A DNA stretch of 64,000 nt from positions 1-64,000 of the forward strand of contig MKJV01000097.1 in NCBI GenBank assembly GCA_001942185.1, given 5' to 3'. How positions within the stretch are numbered: the stretch's first letter is position 1; each line of letters starts with the position of its first letter. The translations under genes and the position numbers were made by a program. Of the stretch, positions 38,066 through 46,203 are shown one piece after another. The DNA is from Pseudonocardia sp. CNS-004. GTDB lineage: Bacteria > Actinomycetota > Actinomycetes > Mycobacteriales > Pseudonocardiaceae. The notes under the pieces were generated by a model. The model was not told the DNA's origin. It did no database searches and saw only the letters and a program-made list of their open reading frames with translations.

Positions 38066-39289
38066 ATGCTCCGCTGCGTGCCGGACATCGAAGAGCGGAC
38101 CCGAGGCGCCCGGTTCCCGCATCTGGACAACCTCAGGACCGTGCTCGTCGCGTGGGTCATCGGCGGTCACGCGCTGCTCGGGTACTCGGCGGTCGGCGGG
38201 TGGGCCTACGACGAGATCAACGAGGTCACCTTCGCCCCGGCGTCCGAGCTCGCGCTCGCCGCGATCCTCGGACCGTCGGGGTTGTTCGTCATCGGCGTGT
38301 TCTTCTTCGTGGCCGGCCTGCTCACCGAGCGGGCGGTCGACCGGCACGGGTGGCGGCGGTACGCGTCCGACCGGGTCGTGCGGCTCGGCCTGCCCTGGCT
38401 GGTGTCGGCGCTGCTCGTGTGGCCGGCCTCGGTCTGGCTGGCCGCCCTCGCGGCCGGACGGGACGTCTCCTTCTGGTACGAGTTCACCCACCGGGACCCG
38501 CTGCTCGACTCCGGTTCGCTGTGGTTCGCGCTCGTGCTGATGCTGTTCTCGGTGGCCTTCGCGCTGTCTCGCCCGCTCGTGGCGGACCGGCGCCACCGCG
38601 AGCGGCAGTTGGCCGTGGCCGGTCTCGCCGCGGCCGTCATCGGGATCGCCTTGTTCTCGTTCGTGGTCCGCCTCTGGTTCCCGGCCCGCAGCGGCCAGGT
38701 CGGCGACCTGCACCTGTGGCAGTGGCCGCAGTGCGTGGGCATGTTCGTGCTCGGCCTCGCCGCGGCCCGATCCCGCTGGCTCGGCCACGTCCCGGACCGC
38801 ATCCGCCGCACCTGCGGCGCCGTCACGCTGACCGCGCTCGGCCTCCTGCCGGTGCTCGCCCTCGCCACCGGCATCCGTGACCTGAGCCGCGACGCCACGC
38901 CGTACCTGGGCGGCTGGCACTGGCAATCCCTCACCCTCGCGGTCATGGAGGCGGTCCTCGTCGTCGCAGGCTCCGTGTGGCTCGTGTGCCTCGCCGAACG
39001 CCGGCTCCACCGCGGCGGCCCGCATGCCGCCCGCTGGGCGCGCGGCGCCTTCGCCGCGTTCGTGATCCAGGGCCCCATGCTCATGGCCGTCGCCAGTGCC
39101 GGACGGCTGCTCGATGCGCCGGCGGAGGTCAAGGCTCCGCTCGTGGCCGCCCTCTCGATCACGCTGTGCTTCTGGATCGGCGGCTACCTCAGATCCCTCA
39201 TGGGCGTCACCCGCGCAGCGTGCCGCGTCGCGGGCCCGGGCCGTTGCCCGAGCGTTCGCCCGCACGATGACCGGGCCCGGAACCGGTGA
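38066..39289 (+). CDS. Acyltransferase 3 family membrane protein
   Basis: 407 residues with about ten transmembrane helices. The opening FPHLDNLRTVLVAWVIGGHA contains the conserved basic residue and His of acyltransferase-3 proteins, which O-acylate sugars, lipids or peptides on the cell envelope. GLFVIGVFFFVAGLLTERAV and the RRYASDRVVRLGLPWLVSAL motif fit. The start ATG at 38066 is chosen; a GTG at 38078 is possible. The last 20 residues run into the hydrolase gene and may be off-frame. Substrate unknown. Confidence 0.85.
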   Translation: MLRCVPDIEERTRGARFPHLDNLRTVLVAWVIGGHALLGYSAVGGWAYDEINEVTFAPASELALAAILGPSGLFVIGVFFFVAGLLTERAVDRHGWRRYASDRVVRLGLPWLVSALLVWPASVWLAALAAGRDVSFWYEFTHRDPLLDSGSLWFALVLMLFSVAFALSRPLVADRRHRERQLAVAGLAAAVIGIALFSFVVRLWFPARSGQVGDLHLWQWPQCVGMFVLGLAAARSRWLGHVPDRIRRTCGAVTLTALGLLPVLALATGIRDLSRDATPYLGGWHWQSLTLAVMEAVLVVAGSVWLVCLAERRLHRGGPHAARWARGAFAAFVIQGPMLMAVASAGRLLDAPAEVKAPLVAALSITLCFWIGGYLRSLMGVTRAACRVAGPGRCPSVRPHDDRARNR

Positions 39290-40202
39290 GAGCCGGACCG
39301 CGGACCTGGGCGTGCCCGTCCACCACGTCGATTTCGGCGGCATCCCCGACGGCCCGACCGTCGTCCTCGTCCACGGCCTCGGCGGGTCGCACCTCAACTG
39401 GGACCTGCTGGCCCCGGAGCTCACGTCCCACGGCCGCGTCCTCGCGCTCGACCTCCCCGGCTTCGGGATGAGCCCTCCGAGGCGGCGCCCCTCGACCGTG
39501 CGGAGGAACGTGACGGTCCTCGCCCGGTTCCTCCGGGAGGTGGCCGGGCCTCCCGTGGTGCTCGTCGGCAACTCGATGGGCGGGCTCGTCTCCGTCCTGC
39601 TCACGGCTCGCGAGCCGCACCTCGTGCGCGGCCTCGTCCTGCTCGACCCCGCTCTCCCGGCCCCGTCCCGCGTCCTGCACTCGCCGCGAGCCGCGGCGGT
39701 ACTCCTCATGCATGCGCTACCGGGTGTCGGGGAAGGCCTGCGCCGCAAGCGACGCCAACGCATCGGCGCCCGCGCGACCGTTGGCGAGACGCTGCGCCTG
39801 TGCGGGGTCGACGAGGCGGCGCTCCCGCGAGCGCTGGTCGAACGGTACGTCGCGCTCGTCGAGCACCAGAGCGATGTGGCGGGCATCGACCGCGCCTTCC
39901 TGTCCGCGTCCCGGTCACTGGCCTGGACGCTGGTCCGCGCCCGGCGCTACCGCGCGGCGATGTCGTCGATCGCGGTCCCCGTGCTGCTCGTGCACGGCGA
40001 CGAGGACCGGCTGGTCCCGGTCACTGCGGCCCGCGCCACTACCCGGGACCACCCGACCTGGCGCTACGTCGAGCTGCCCGGGGTGGGCCACCTCCCACAG
40101 CTCCAGGTCCCCCACCAGCTCGCGCCACTGGTCCTGCGGTGGATGGGGGGCCTACCGGACGCGGCGGCCCGGTGGGCATCCGGCGACCAGCCGGATCACT
40201 GA
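39267..40202 (+). CDS. Alpha/beta hydrolase
   Basis: 311 residues. VVLVHGLGGSHLNWDLLAPE holds the oxyanion loop; the nucleophile is S103 in VGNSMGG; the acid is Asp in HGDEDRLVP; the base is His in GVGHLPQLQ. It overlaps the 3' end of the acyltransferase gene by 23 bp, so the two are co-translated. An esterase or lipase-like role on the same acyl compounds is possible. Confidence 0.88.
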   Translation: MTGPGTGESRTADLGVPVHHVDFGGIPDGPTVVLVHGLGGSHLNWDLLAPELTSHGRVLALDLPGFGMSPPRRRPSTVRRNVTVLARFLREVAGPPVVLVGNSMGGLVSVLLTAREPHLVRGLVLLDPALPAPSRVLHSPRAAAVLLMHALPGVGEGLRRKRRQRIGARATVGETLRLCGVDEAALPRALVERYVALVEHQSDVAGIDRAFLSASRSLAWTLVRARRYRAAMSSIAVPVLLVHGDEDRLVPVTAARATTRDHPTWRYVELPGVGHLPQLQVPHQLAPLVLRWMGGLPDAAARWASGDQPDH

Positions 40203-40407
40203 CACGACCGCGACGAGCAGGACGATCGACGTTCGAGGACCTCACCCCCGCGCCATACGCCGCGGGACTGGCCGACCTGATGGGACCAGGAGCCGTCCAG
40301 GGGTCCTCGTGGTCGAGCGGGCTGTGCTCGACGCCAGGCTTTCCGGGCGCGGTTGCGCAGCCGCAGAGGTGCCAGTGCGCGCAGAAGACCGCACTCCCGA
40401 GAGGAGG
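40203..40407. other. Intergenic, no gene seen
   Basis: Between convergent genes. No coding pattern, strong hairpin or clear box was found. Confidence 0.4.
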
Positions 40408-41304
40408 TCACTCCTGCGCGGTCGGCCGGACGACCGCGATCGAGCAGTGGGAGCGGTGCAGCACCTTGTGGCTGACCGAGCCGAGCAGCAGGCCCGTGGC
40501 GCCGCCCCTGCCTCGCGATCCGACCACCACCAGCTGGGCGCGGTGCGACTCCTCCACCAGCGCGTGCGCCGGGCGCTCGCGCGTCACCCTCCGGTGGACG
40601 CGGACATCGGGGTACTTCCCCGCCCAACCGGCCAGCCGCTCGGCGAGCACCTCCTTCGCGTCGGTCTCCAGGGCACCCCAGTCCAGCACCGGCGCGGTCT
40701 TCGGATCGGCGATCCAGTCCCACCACGCGTGCACGGCGATCAACGGGACACCGCGAACGCTCGCCTGCTCGAAGGCGAAAGCCAGCGCGGCTTCGCTGAG
40801 CGGGGAACCGTCGACTCCGACGACGATCGGCCGTTCCCGGTCCTCCACGGGCGTGCCTTCCTCGGTGCGCACGAGCACGACCGGGCACCCGCCGTGCGCG
40901 GCCATGGCAGCCGCGACCGATCCGAGCAGCAGCCCGCTAATCGCGCCGTACCCGCGATCGCCGAGGACGAGCAGCTGCGCGCCCTGCGACTGGTCCTGCA
41001 GCACCGGGGTAGGGAAGCCGCCGACGAGATGCGGTTCGACCCGGTCCTGCGGCAGCACCTCGGCGGCGAGCGCAGCAGCATCGGCGAGCTGGCTGCGGGC
41101 CGCGCCGAGCATGACCTCGTGGGGGTCCTCCCCGACCCCGAACCGGTCGATCACCCGGCCCCCCTGCCAGGCGAACGCCGTCACCACACGCAGCGGTACG
41201 TTGCGTCGGGCCGCCTCCCCGGCCGCCCACCGCACCGCGTTCAGCGCGCTCGTCGAGCCGTCGATCCCGACGACCACCGGGCGGGCCCGATCATGTACGT
41301 CCAT
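40408..41304 (-). CDS. Tandem-domain universal stress protein
   Basis: 298 residues, intact. RPVVVGIDGSTSALNAVRWA, VLGDRGYGAISGLLLGSVAA, RPIVVGVDGSPLSEAALAFA and VVGSRGRGGATGLLLGSVSH are both signatures and both ATP loops in order. Close to the USPs at 5635 and 17168 (shared DWEAIE/DWGALE and ERLAGW.GKYPDV). Start at 41304 has GGAGG. A DosR-like box is 80 bp upstream. Confidence 0.93.
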   Translation of the reverse strand: MDVHDRARPVVVGIDGSTSALNAVRWAAGEAARRNVPLRVVTAFAWQGGRVIDRFGVGEDPHEVMLGAARSQLADAAALAAEVLPQDRVEPHLVGGFPTPVLQDQSQGAQLLVLGDRGYGAISGLLLGSVAAAMAAHGGCPVVLVRTEEGTPVEDRERPIVVGVDGSPLSEAALAFAFEQASVRGVPLIAVHAWWDWIADPKTAPVLDWGALETDAKEVLAERLAGWAGKYPDVRVHRRVTRERPAHALVEESHRAQLVVVGSRGRGGATGLLLGSVSHKVLHRSHCSIAVVRPTAQE

Positions 41305-41383
41305 GGTTTCCTCCCTGACTCCTTCGTGGGCCAGGCTGACCGGAGAACGTGGTCGACGGCAGTGGCTCCCGACCCTGGACGAC

Positions 41384-41397
41384 GGGCCGTCGGTCCC
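41384..41397 (-). promoter_or_regulatory. DosR-like box (GGGACCGACGGCCC on minus strand)
   Basis: Near palindrome 80 bp upstream of the USP at 41304 and just downstream of the carboxylesterase stop. Confidence 0.5.
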
Positions 41398-41482
41398 GCC
41401 CGTGGCGAGCGCCCGGACGGCGCGCGACCATGTCAGGAGGTGAGCGCGACAGGTCCGACGCGTCGGCGTCCACCGCCGCCCG

Positions 41483-42976
41483 TCACAGGAGTGCCCGCTC
41501 CCACAGCTCCCGTTCGACGGCCCGGGGATCGTCGACCACGTCGCCGGCGGTGTCGAACCGCATCGTCGCCCGGCGGGCGAGGTCGTAGCGCGGCCAGCGG
41601 GGATCCCCGCTCGTCGCGAACGCGACCCAGGCCCCGTGCATGGCGTCGGCGAGCTGCTGGGGCGGGTCCTCGCCCAGCGCCGGCCCCAGGACCGGCCGGA
41701 ACGACGGGTCGAGGGTGTCGAAGACGAACGGGATCTCCAACCCGTGACAGGCGCCCAGCAGCCCGCCGAACGCCGGTGACGGCCAGGCGAACTCGCACAT
41801 GTACGTGCCGGCGGGTGCACCGGCGTGCGCATCGGCCAGCCGCAGGGCCGGGACGCGCCAGAAGCCGTCGGTCTGGAGGGCGGCGAGCAGCTCACCGTTG
41901 CCGCCACCGGGGTGAGCCGTGCGGTATGCGGCGACCGCAGCGTCGGCCGGGAGCCCGAAGGTCGTGGCGACCGCGGCGACGGCCTCGGTCGGGGTCCGGT
42001 CCACCGCGCCGGGGACCACCAGTGCGACTCGGCCCTCGTCGACGTTGGTTCCGACGATCAGGTCGATTCCGGCGCCGGCGCCGGCCGTGATGCGGTCGAT
42101 CGGCCGGTCCGGAACGACGACGCCGTCCACCGACGGCTGCCACGGCAACCCGCCAGCCGCCACCTCCGGACCCCAGCGCCCCCGATCCGCCTCCAGGTCG
42201 GCCTTCAGCTCCTCCTGAGCCTGCAGCAACCGCTCGACCGGCGCCGCGGCGATCGCCTCCCGGGTGGCGGGTACGCCGAGCCGCCCGGCGAGGTCGTGGG
42301 CGATCCGCCGGGCAGCCGCGGTCGGGGTGACCGCGTGCGCCGCCCCGCTCTGGAGGATCGCCCGGCGGAACAGGCCCTCCGCGCGGGGCATCGCCAGCAG
42401 CGTGCCGATGCTCATCGCCCCAGCAGACTCGCCGAACACCGTGACGTTGCCGGGATCGCCACCGAATGCGGCGATGTTGTCGCGGACCCATTCGAGCGCC
42501 GCGACCTGGTCGAGGAGCCCGAGATTGGCCGACTCGTCGCCGAGGTCGAGGAAGCCTTCCGCCCCGGCGCGGTAGTTGAAGGTCACGCAGACGACACCGT
42601 CCCTGGCGAACCGCCGCCCGTCGTACGAAGCGCCGAACCCGAACTCGAAGAAGCCCCCGGTGATCCACACCATGACCGGGAGACCCGCGGCCCCCACCTC
42701 GGGTGTCCAGATGTTGAGGTTCAGGCAGTCCTCACCGGGGAGGACGCCGGCATCCGGGATCAGTGCCGCGACCTCAGGCGGGAGCGGCAGAGTCGGGGGC
42801 GCCGCGCCGAACGCGGTCGCGTCCCGCACACCGCGCCACGGCTCGACCGGCCGCGGCGGTCGGAGCCGGCCTGCACCGAACGGCGGCGCGGCGAACGGGA
42901 TCCCCTTGAACGCCATCACCCCGTCGACGGCGGCCCCGCACACTTCGCCGAATCGGGTTTTCACGGTCCGGTCCAT
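41483..42976 (-). CDS. Carboxylesterase type B
   Basis: 497 residues, intact. Nucleophile S184 in VFGESAGAMS; acid Glu in VGTNVDEGRV; base His in ACHGLEIPFVF; EDCLNLNIWTP precedes the oxyanion loop. That loop reads WITGGFFEFG, whereas the family norm is W(I/F)HGGGF, so the His is replaced by Thr. Start MDRTVKTRFGEV is normal for the family. It starts 24 bp after an Rv1733c-like gene on the same strand, so may be in its operon. Substrates are esters of unknown type. Confidence 0.9.
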   Translation of the reverse strand: MDRTVKTRFGEVCGAAVDGVMAFKGIPFAAPPFGAGRLRPPRPVEPWRGVRDATAFGAAPPTLPLPPEVAALIPDAGVLPGEDCLNLNIWTPEVGAAGLPVMVWITGGFFEFGFGASYDGRRFARDGVVCVTFNYRAGAEGFLDLGDESANLGLLDQVAALEWVRDNIAAFGGDPGNVTVFGESAGAMSIGTLLAMPRAEGLFRRAILQSGAAHAVTPTAAARRIAHDLAGRLGVPATREAIAAAPVERLLQAQEELKADLEADRGRWGPEVAAGGLPWQPSVDGVVVPDRPIDRITAGAGAGIDLIVGTNVDEGRVALVVPGAVDRTPTEAVAAVATTFGLPADAAVAAYRTAHPGGGNGELLAALQTDGFWRVPALRLADAHAGAPAGTYMCEFAWPSPAFGGLLGACHGLEIPFVFDTLDPSFRPVLGPALGEDPPQQLADAMHGAWVAFATSGDPRWPRYDLARRATMRFDTAGDVVDDPRAVERELWERALL

Positions 42977-43000
42977 GACTCGATCCGTCCTCTCGGCGGC

Positions 43001-43555
43001 TCAATGCCAGTGGGGGCCCACCCGCGCCCACTCACGCTCCCAGCGGCGGGCATTGCACGATGCGGTCAGGAGGCGCACCCCGTACCACGCGGCGCCGAGG
43101 ACGGCAGCGCCGACGAGCAGCAGCCCTGTGCCCGTGACGATGCCGGCGGTCACCGCGTTCTCCCGCTGCAGCGATGCATCGGCGGCCTCGCCATCAGGGC
43201 CGATCCACACCTCGACCTCGGTTCCGGCCGGAGCCGAGTCCTTGATCTGAAGCTCGCCGGTGCGCTCGAAACCGACCCGGTCCACCCACCTGGCTTCGAC
43301 GCGCACCGGCACGCGCACGCCCGTCTCTCGAGAGGTGACGACCTTCGCGTCCTCGAGCAGCATGGCCCGCGTCTGGGTCAGCGTGCTCATGGACTCGACG
43401 TTCGCGCTGTATACCGCCGTGCCGGTCGACCACGCGACGATGACGAGCACGAGCCCCGCCACCATCAGGAGCCAGGCGACGACATCCTCGAGGCGGTCGG
43501 TCGCTCGTCGCGGCAACCGGCGCGCGTCGGGTGGCGGATCGGGATGACGGGACAT
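43001..43555 (-). CDS. Rv1733c-like membrane protein
   Basis: 184 residues, intact. RRATDRLEDVVAW leads into helix 1 (LLMVAGLVLVIVAWSTGTAV); the exported part has VEARWVDRVGFERTGELQIK and GTEVEVWIGPDGEAAD; helix 2 is VTGTGLLLVGAAVLGAAWYG; the tail CNARRWEREWARVGPHWH matches the paralogue at 26800. Rv1733c is a DosR-regulated antigen of unknown function. Start at 43555 has GGGGGAGGGG. Two DosR-like boxes lie in the divergent region upstream. Confidence 0.88.
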   Translation of the reverse strand: MSRHPDPPPDARRLPRRATDRLEDVVAWLLMVAGLVLVIVAWSTGTAVYSANVESMSTLTQTRAMLLEDAKVVTSRETGVRVPVRVEARWVDRVGFERTGELQIKDSAPAGTEVEVWIGPDGEAADASLQRENAVTAGIVTGTGLLLVGAAVLGAAWYGVRLLTASCNARRWEREWARVGPHWH

Positions 43556-43621
43556 CGGAACCACCCCTCCCCCGAAGACCGGCAATACCCGTCATGACCG
43601 GTCGAGCGTCGCGCGGAGGGC

Positions 43622-43653
43622 AGATCAGGAGCAGCGGCTCCCGTCCCTGATCT
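43622..43653. repeat. Inverted repeat next to DosR-like box
   Basis: AGATCAGG and CCTGATCT flank an inner GAGC/GCTC pair. It abuts the box at 43656 and may be a 5' leader hairpin or an extra operator. Confidence 0.4.
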
Positions 43654-43655
43654 CC

Positions 43656-43669
43656 AGGACCTTGGTCCC
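43656..43669. promoter_or_regulatory. DosR-like box (AGGACCTTGGTCCC)
   Basis: A near-perfect palindrome 101 bp from the Rv1733c-like start at 43555. Confidence 0.65.
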
Positions 43670-43717
43670 CCGGCCGCAGAGCGCGCCGGATAGCGGGAGC
43701 CTTCGGCACCCGACGTC

Positions 43718-43731
43718 GGGTCTTTCGCCCC
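43718..43731. promoter_or_regulatory. DosR-like box (GGGTCTTTCGCCCC)
   Basis: 97 bp before the USP at 43828. With the box at 43656 it gives each divergent gene its own site. Confidence 0.5.
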
Positions 43732-43827
43732 TGCGCTCCCGGCCCGGTCCGGCGTTATGCATCGCCACGACGTGGTCGAGCACAGACGTCCCGCTGACCG
43801 CGTGTCCATCGAGAGGAAGGCCCGGAC

Positions 43828-44332
43828 ATGGATCAGCAGCCACACCCCGGCATCGTCGTCGGCGTCGACGGCTCGCCCGGTAGCCGTGCCGCCCTCGACC
43901 ACGCCCTGCGCGAGGCAGCCCGCCGAGACGCATCCGTCGAGGTGGTCGCGGCGGCGACCCCCGGAGTTCTGGCTGCCGCTCGCCGGCCCGCCCGCGATCT
44001 CCCTCGACGACGTCCGGGATGGGATACGGCGAAGCACCGCCGAGACCGTGCGGGAGGTGACCGGGCAGCTCGAGGGGGCGCTTCCCCAGATGCCGCCGGT
44101 GACGATCTCAGCGGTGGTCGGCAGCGCGGCCGCGGCACTCGTCGACGCGGCGACGGGGGCCGAGCTCCTCGTGGTCGGTAGCCGCGGCCACGGCGGCTTC
44201 TCCAGCATGCTGCTGGGCTCGGTGAGCTTGCAGTGCGTGCTCCACGCCCCGTGCCCGGTCACGGTCGTCCGGCCCGCGCCGAAGGAGAAGGGGGAGGCCG
44301 CGTCCGCCGACGCCGCTCCCGCTGCACGGTGA
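43828..44332 (+). CDS. Single-domain universal stress protein (frameshifted near 43960)
   Basis: Restored 167 residues: GIVVGVDGSPGSRAALDHAL, PEFWLPLAGPPAISLDDVRD, MPPVTISAVVGSAAAALVDA, VVGSRGHGGFSSMLLGSVSL, CPVTVVRPAP. One extra C in the CCCCC run near 43960 breaks it. Paralogue of the USP at 10719. Start at 43828 has GAGAGGAAGG. Confidence 0.85.
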
Positions 44333-44508
44333 ACGTTCGGTGACGTTCCCGACGCAGGTCCCTGCTCGAGTGGGTCGTCCGGCCCACCGTGGCGGGCCCG
44401 CTGCACTCCTGATCGAGGGTCGGGGGCCGACCCGGCTGGTGCCTTCGTCCTCTACGAACACGGGGCGCGCGACCGCGATCCTTCTCACACGAAGAAGAAG
44501 GAGGAGTC

Positions 44509-44790
44509 ATGACGGACACCATGTCGCGCATTCCGATCGCCGTGACACCCGGCCCGACGCCGGACGGGTCGGGGGAAGACGCATCGGCGCTCAGAACGCT
44601 GGCGGACCTGCTGTCACTCGCGGACCTCGCGAGCGAGCTGAGCGAGCAGGCGCACCGCAATCTGGCCGCACGCCCGACGGTCAACGCCCATCTCGGGCGG
44701 GCTCGAGAGCATCTCACCGAGCTTCGCAGCACCCTCGGCAAGGCCGAGGCGATGCTCGCGTTCAACAGCGGGCGCCAGGGCACGTGGTGA
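44509..44790 (+). CDS. Small hypothetical protein
   Basis: 93 residues; start has GAAGAAGGAGGAGTC. After a Pro-rich start it is helical: LRTLADLLSLADLASELSEQ then NAHLGRAREHLTELRSTLGK. No known motif is seen. Its stop overlaps the GTG of the following reductase gene, so it is co-translated with it. A CG-rich inverted repeat (GGGTCGG...CCGACCC, 44417-44433) lies upstream. Confidence 0.6.
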   Translation: MTDTMSRIPIAVTPGPTPDGSGEDASALRTLADLLSLADLASELSEQAHRNLAARPTVNAHLGRAREHLTELRSTLGKAEAMLAFNSGRQGTW

Positions 44791-45252
44791 GCGGTACGAG
44801 CGGGCGGTTGCGCCGCTGGATGTACCGGGGTGGCCGTCCCAACCGCCTGGCCCGCACGATGAACCGCGTAGACGGCTGGTTCTACTCGACCGGGCTGCTG
44901 CCGGACCGGGTCGCCACGCTCGAGGTCCCGGGGCGGCGAACCGGGCGTGCCGTCTCGGTCCCGCTGGTCGTCGCGCACCACGACGGAGAGCGCTACCTCG
45001 TGTCGATGCTCGGTGAGGACGCCGGTTGGGTGCGCAACGTGCGCGGCCGGAGGGCGGGCGGTGTTGCGCCACGGGCGCCGCGAGGCCGTCCGGCTTCTCG
45101 AGGTCGACGCGGGTGCCCGCGCCCCGATCCTGCGCCGCTACCTCGCGGTCGCGCCGGGGGCCCGCGCCCACCTCCCGGTGGCCGCGATGCACCGCCTGCG
45201 GCGTTCGAGCGAATCGCAGCCGATGTGCCCGTTTTCCGCATCGCGCCAGTGA
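44787..45252 (+). CDS. Deazaflavin (F420)-dependent nitroreductase-family protein (frameshifted)
   Basis: Restored about 155 residues of the DDN/DUF385 type: RVDGWFYSTGLLPDRVATLE, VPGRRTGRAVSVPLVVAHHD, RYLVSMLGEDAGWVRNVR, GGRAVLRHGRREAVRLLEVD, AFERIAADVPVFRI. The fold binds F420 or related flavins; several members reduce quinones. Frame breaks near 45050 and 45185 interrupt it. The GTG at 44787 overlaps the small gene upstream, and its stop TGA overlaps the next GTG (45249). Confidence 0.75.
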
Positions 45253-45676
45253 TCACACCCCGACAGCGGTTCGACATCCGCTACGACCCGGTCCTGCGGC
45301 CGTTGTTCATCACCTTCGGGATGGGACCCCGCACCTCCCACGTCACCGTCGCCGCGGACGAGCTCCACGTCGTGATGGGTTGGGCGTTCCGCGGACGGAT
45401 CGCGCGAAGCGCCGTCGTCGACGCCCGCCCGGCCCGCACACCCCTGATCCTGGGGATCGGTGTGCACGGCTGGGCCGGCCGGTGGGCGGTGAACGGTTCG
45501 CGAGCCGGCGTCGTCCGCCTCGAGGTGGACCCACCCGCGCGCGCCACGTCTGCGGCGTACCCGTCCGGCTACGCGCGCTGTGGCTGAGCCTCGCCGATCC
45601 CGACGGCTTCCTCGCCGCCCTGGCCGCCCCCGGCGCCGCGGCGCAGGTGACGACCGGCACGCGACAGCCATCCTGA
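45249..45676 (+). CDS. Conserved hypothetical protein (frameshifted near 45545)
   Basis: About 142 residues restored. FDIRYDPVLRPLFITFGMGP, SHVTVAADELHVVMGWAFRG, GWAGRWAVNGSRAGVVRLEV, and in the second frame VCGVPVRLRALWLSLADPDG. The pattern of short strands ending in a basic LRALW.S..DP segment resembles actinobacterial PH-like proteins of unknown function. GTG overlaps the preceding stop. Confidence 0.6.
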
Positions 45677-45687
45677 TCGAGCCGCGG

Positions 45688-46150
45688 TCACGGGGCGGCT
45701 CCGACCGCTGCCCGAGCGAAGGCCGCGACGTTCTCGGCGGGCGTCGCGCCGACCTGGCGGCCGACCTCGCGGCCGTCGCGCAGCAGGAGCAGCGTGGGGA
45801 TGCTCATCGCGCGGTACCGCGCCGCCACCCGGGGCGCCTCGTCGACGTTCACCTTCACGACCTTGAGCCGCCCGGGCCAGCTCGCCCGCCACCCGCTCCA
45901 CCGCCGGGGCGAGGATCCGGCACGGGGCGCACCACGGCGCCCACAGATCCACCAGGACGGGGATGCGCGCCGCTTCGGCGATTTCGGCGGAATCCGCGTC
46001 CCCGGCGACGACCAGCCACGGCAGCGGGGCACGGCATTGGCCGCAACGTGGGACACCGGCCGCCGTACGCGGCACGCGGTTGCGCCGCCCGCAGCGCGGG
46101 CAGCCGATGACATCACTGTCGAGTTCCGGGGTCGGCCCGTTGCGGCTCAT
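45688..46150 (-). CDS. Thioredoxin 2-like protein with zinc ribbon (frameshifted near 45871)
   Basis: Restored 153 residues. An N-terminal zinc ribbon with C17, C20, C36, C39 (CPRC, CGQC) precedes a thioredoxin fold with active site WCAPC (C74, C77), VVKVNVDEAPRVAARYRAMS, and cis-Pro in SIPTLLLLRDG. One extra G breaks the frame. It reduces disulfides in the cytosol; TrxC-type proteins are often oxidative-stress induced. It follows the acyl-CoA synthetase gene on the same strand. Confidence 0.88.
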
Positions 46151-46203
46151 GGCGCTCCTCTCGCTCCACCCCGGCCGGAGGACCTGGTCCGGGGACCTCA
46201 CGG

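Noticed and set aside
44417..44433. GGGTCGGGGGCCGACCC as a DosR box
   Set aside because: The half sites are three bases too far apart; more likely a hairpin after the USP gene.
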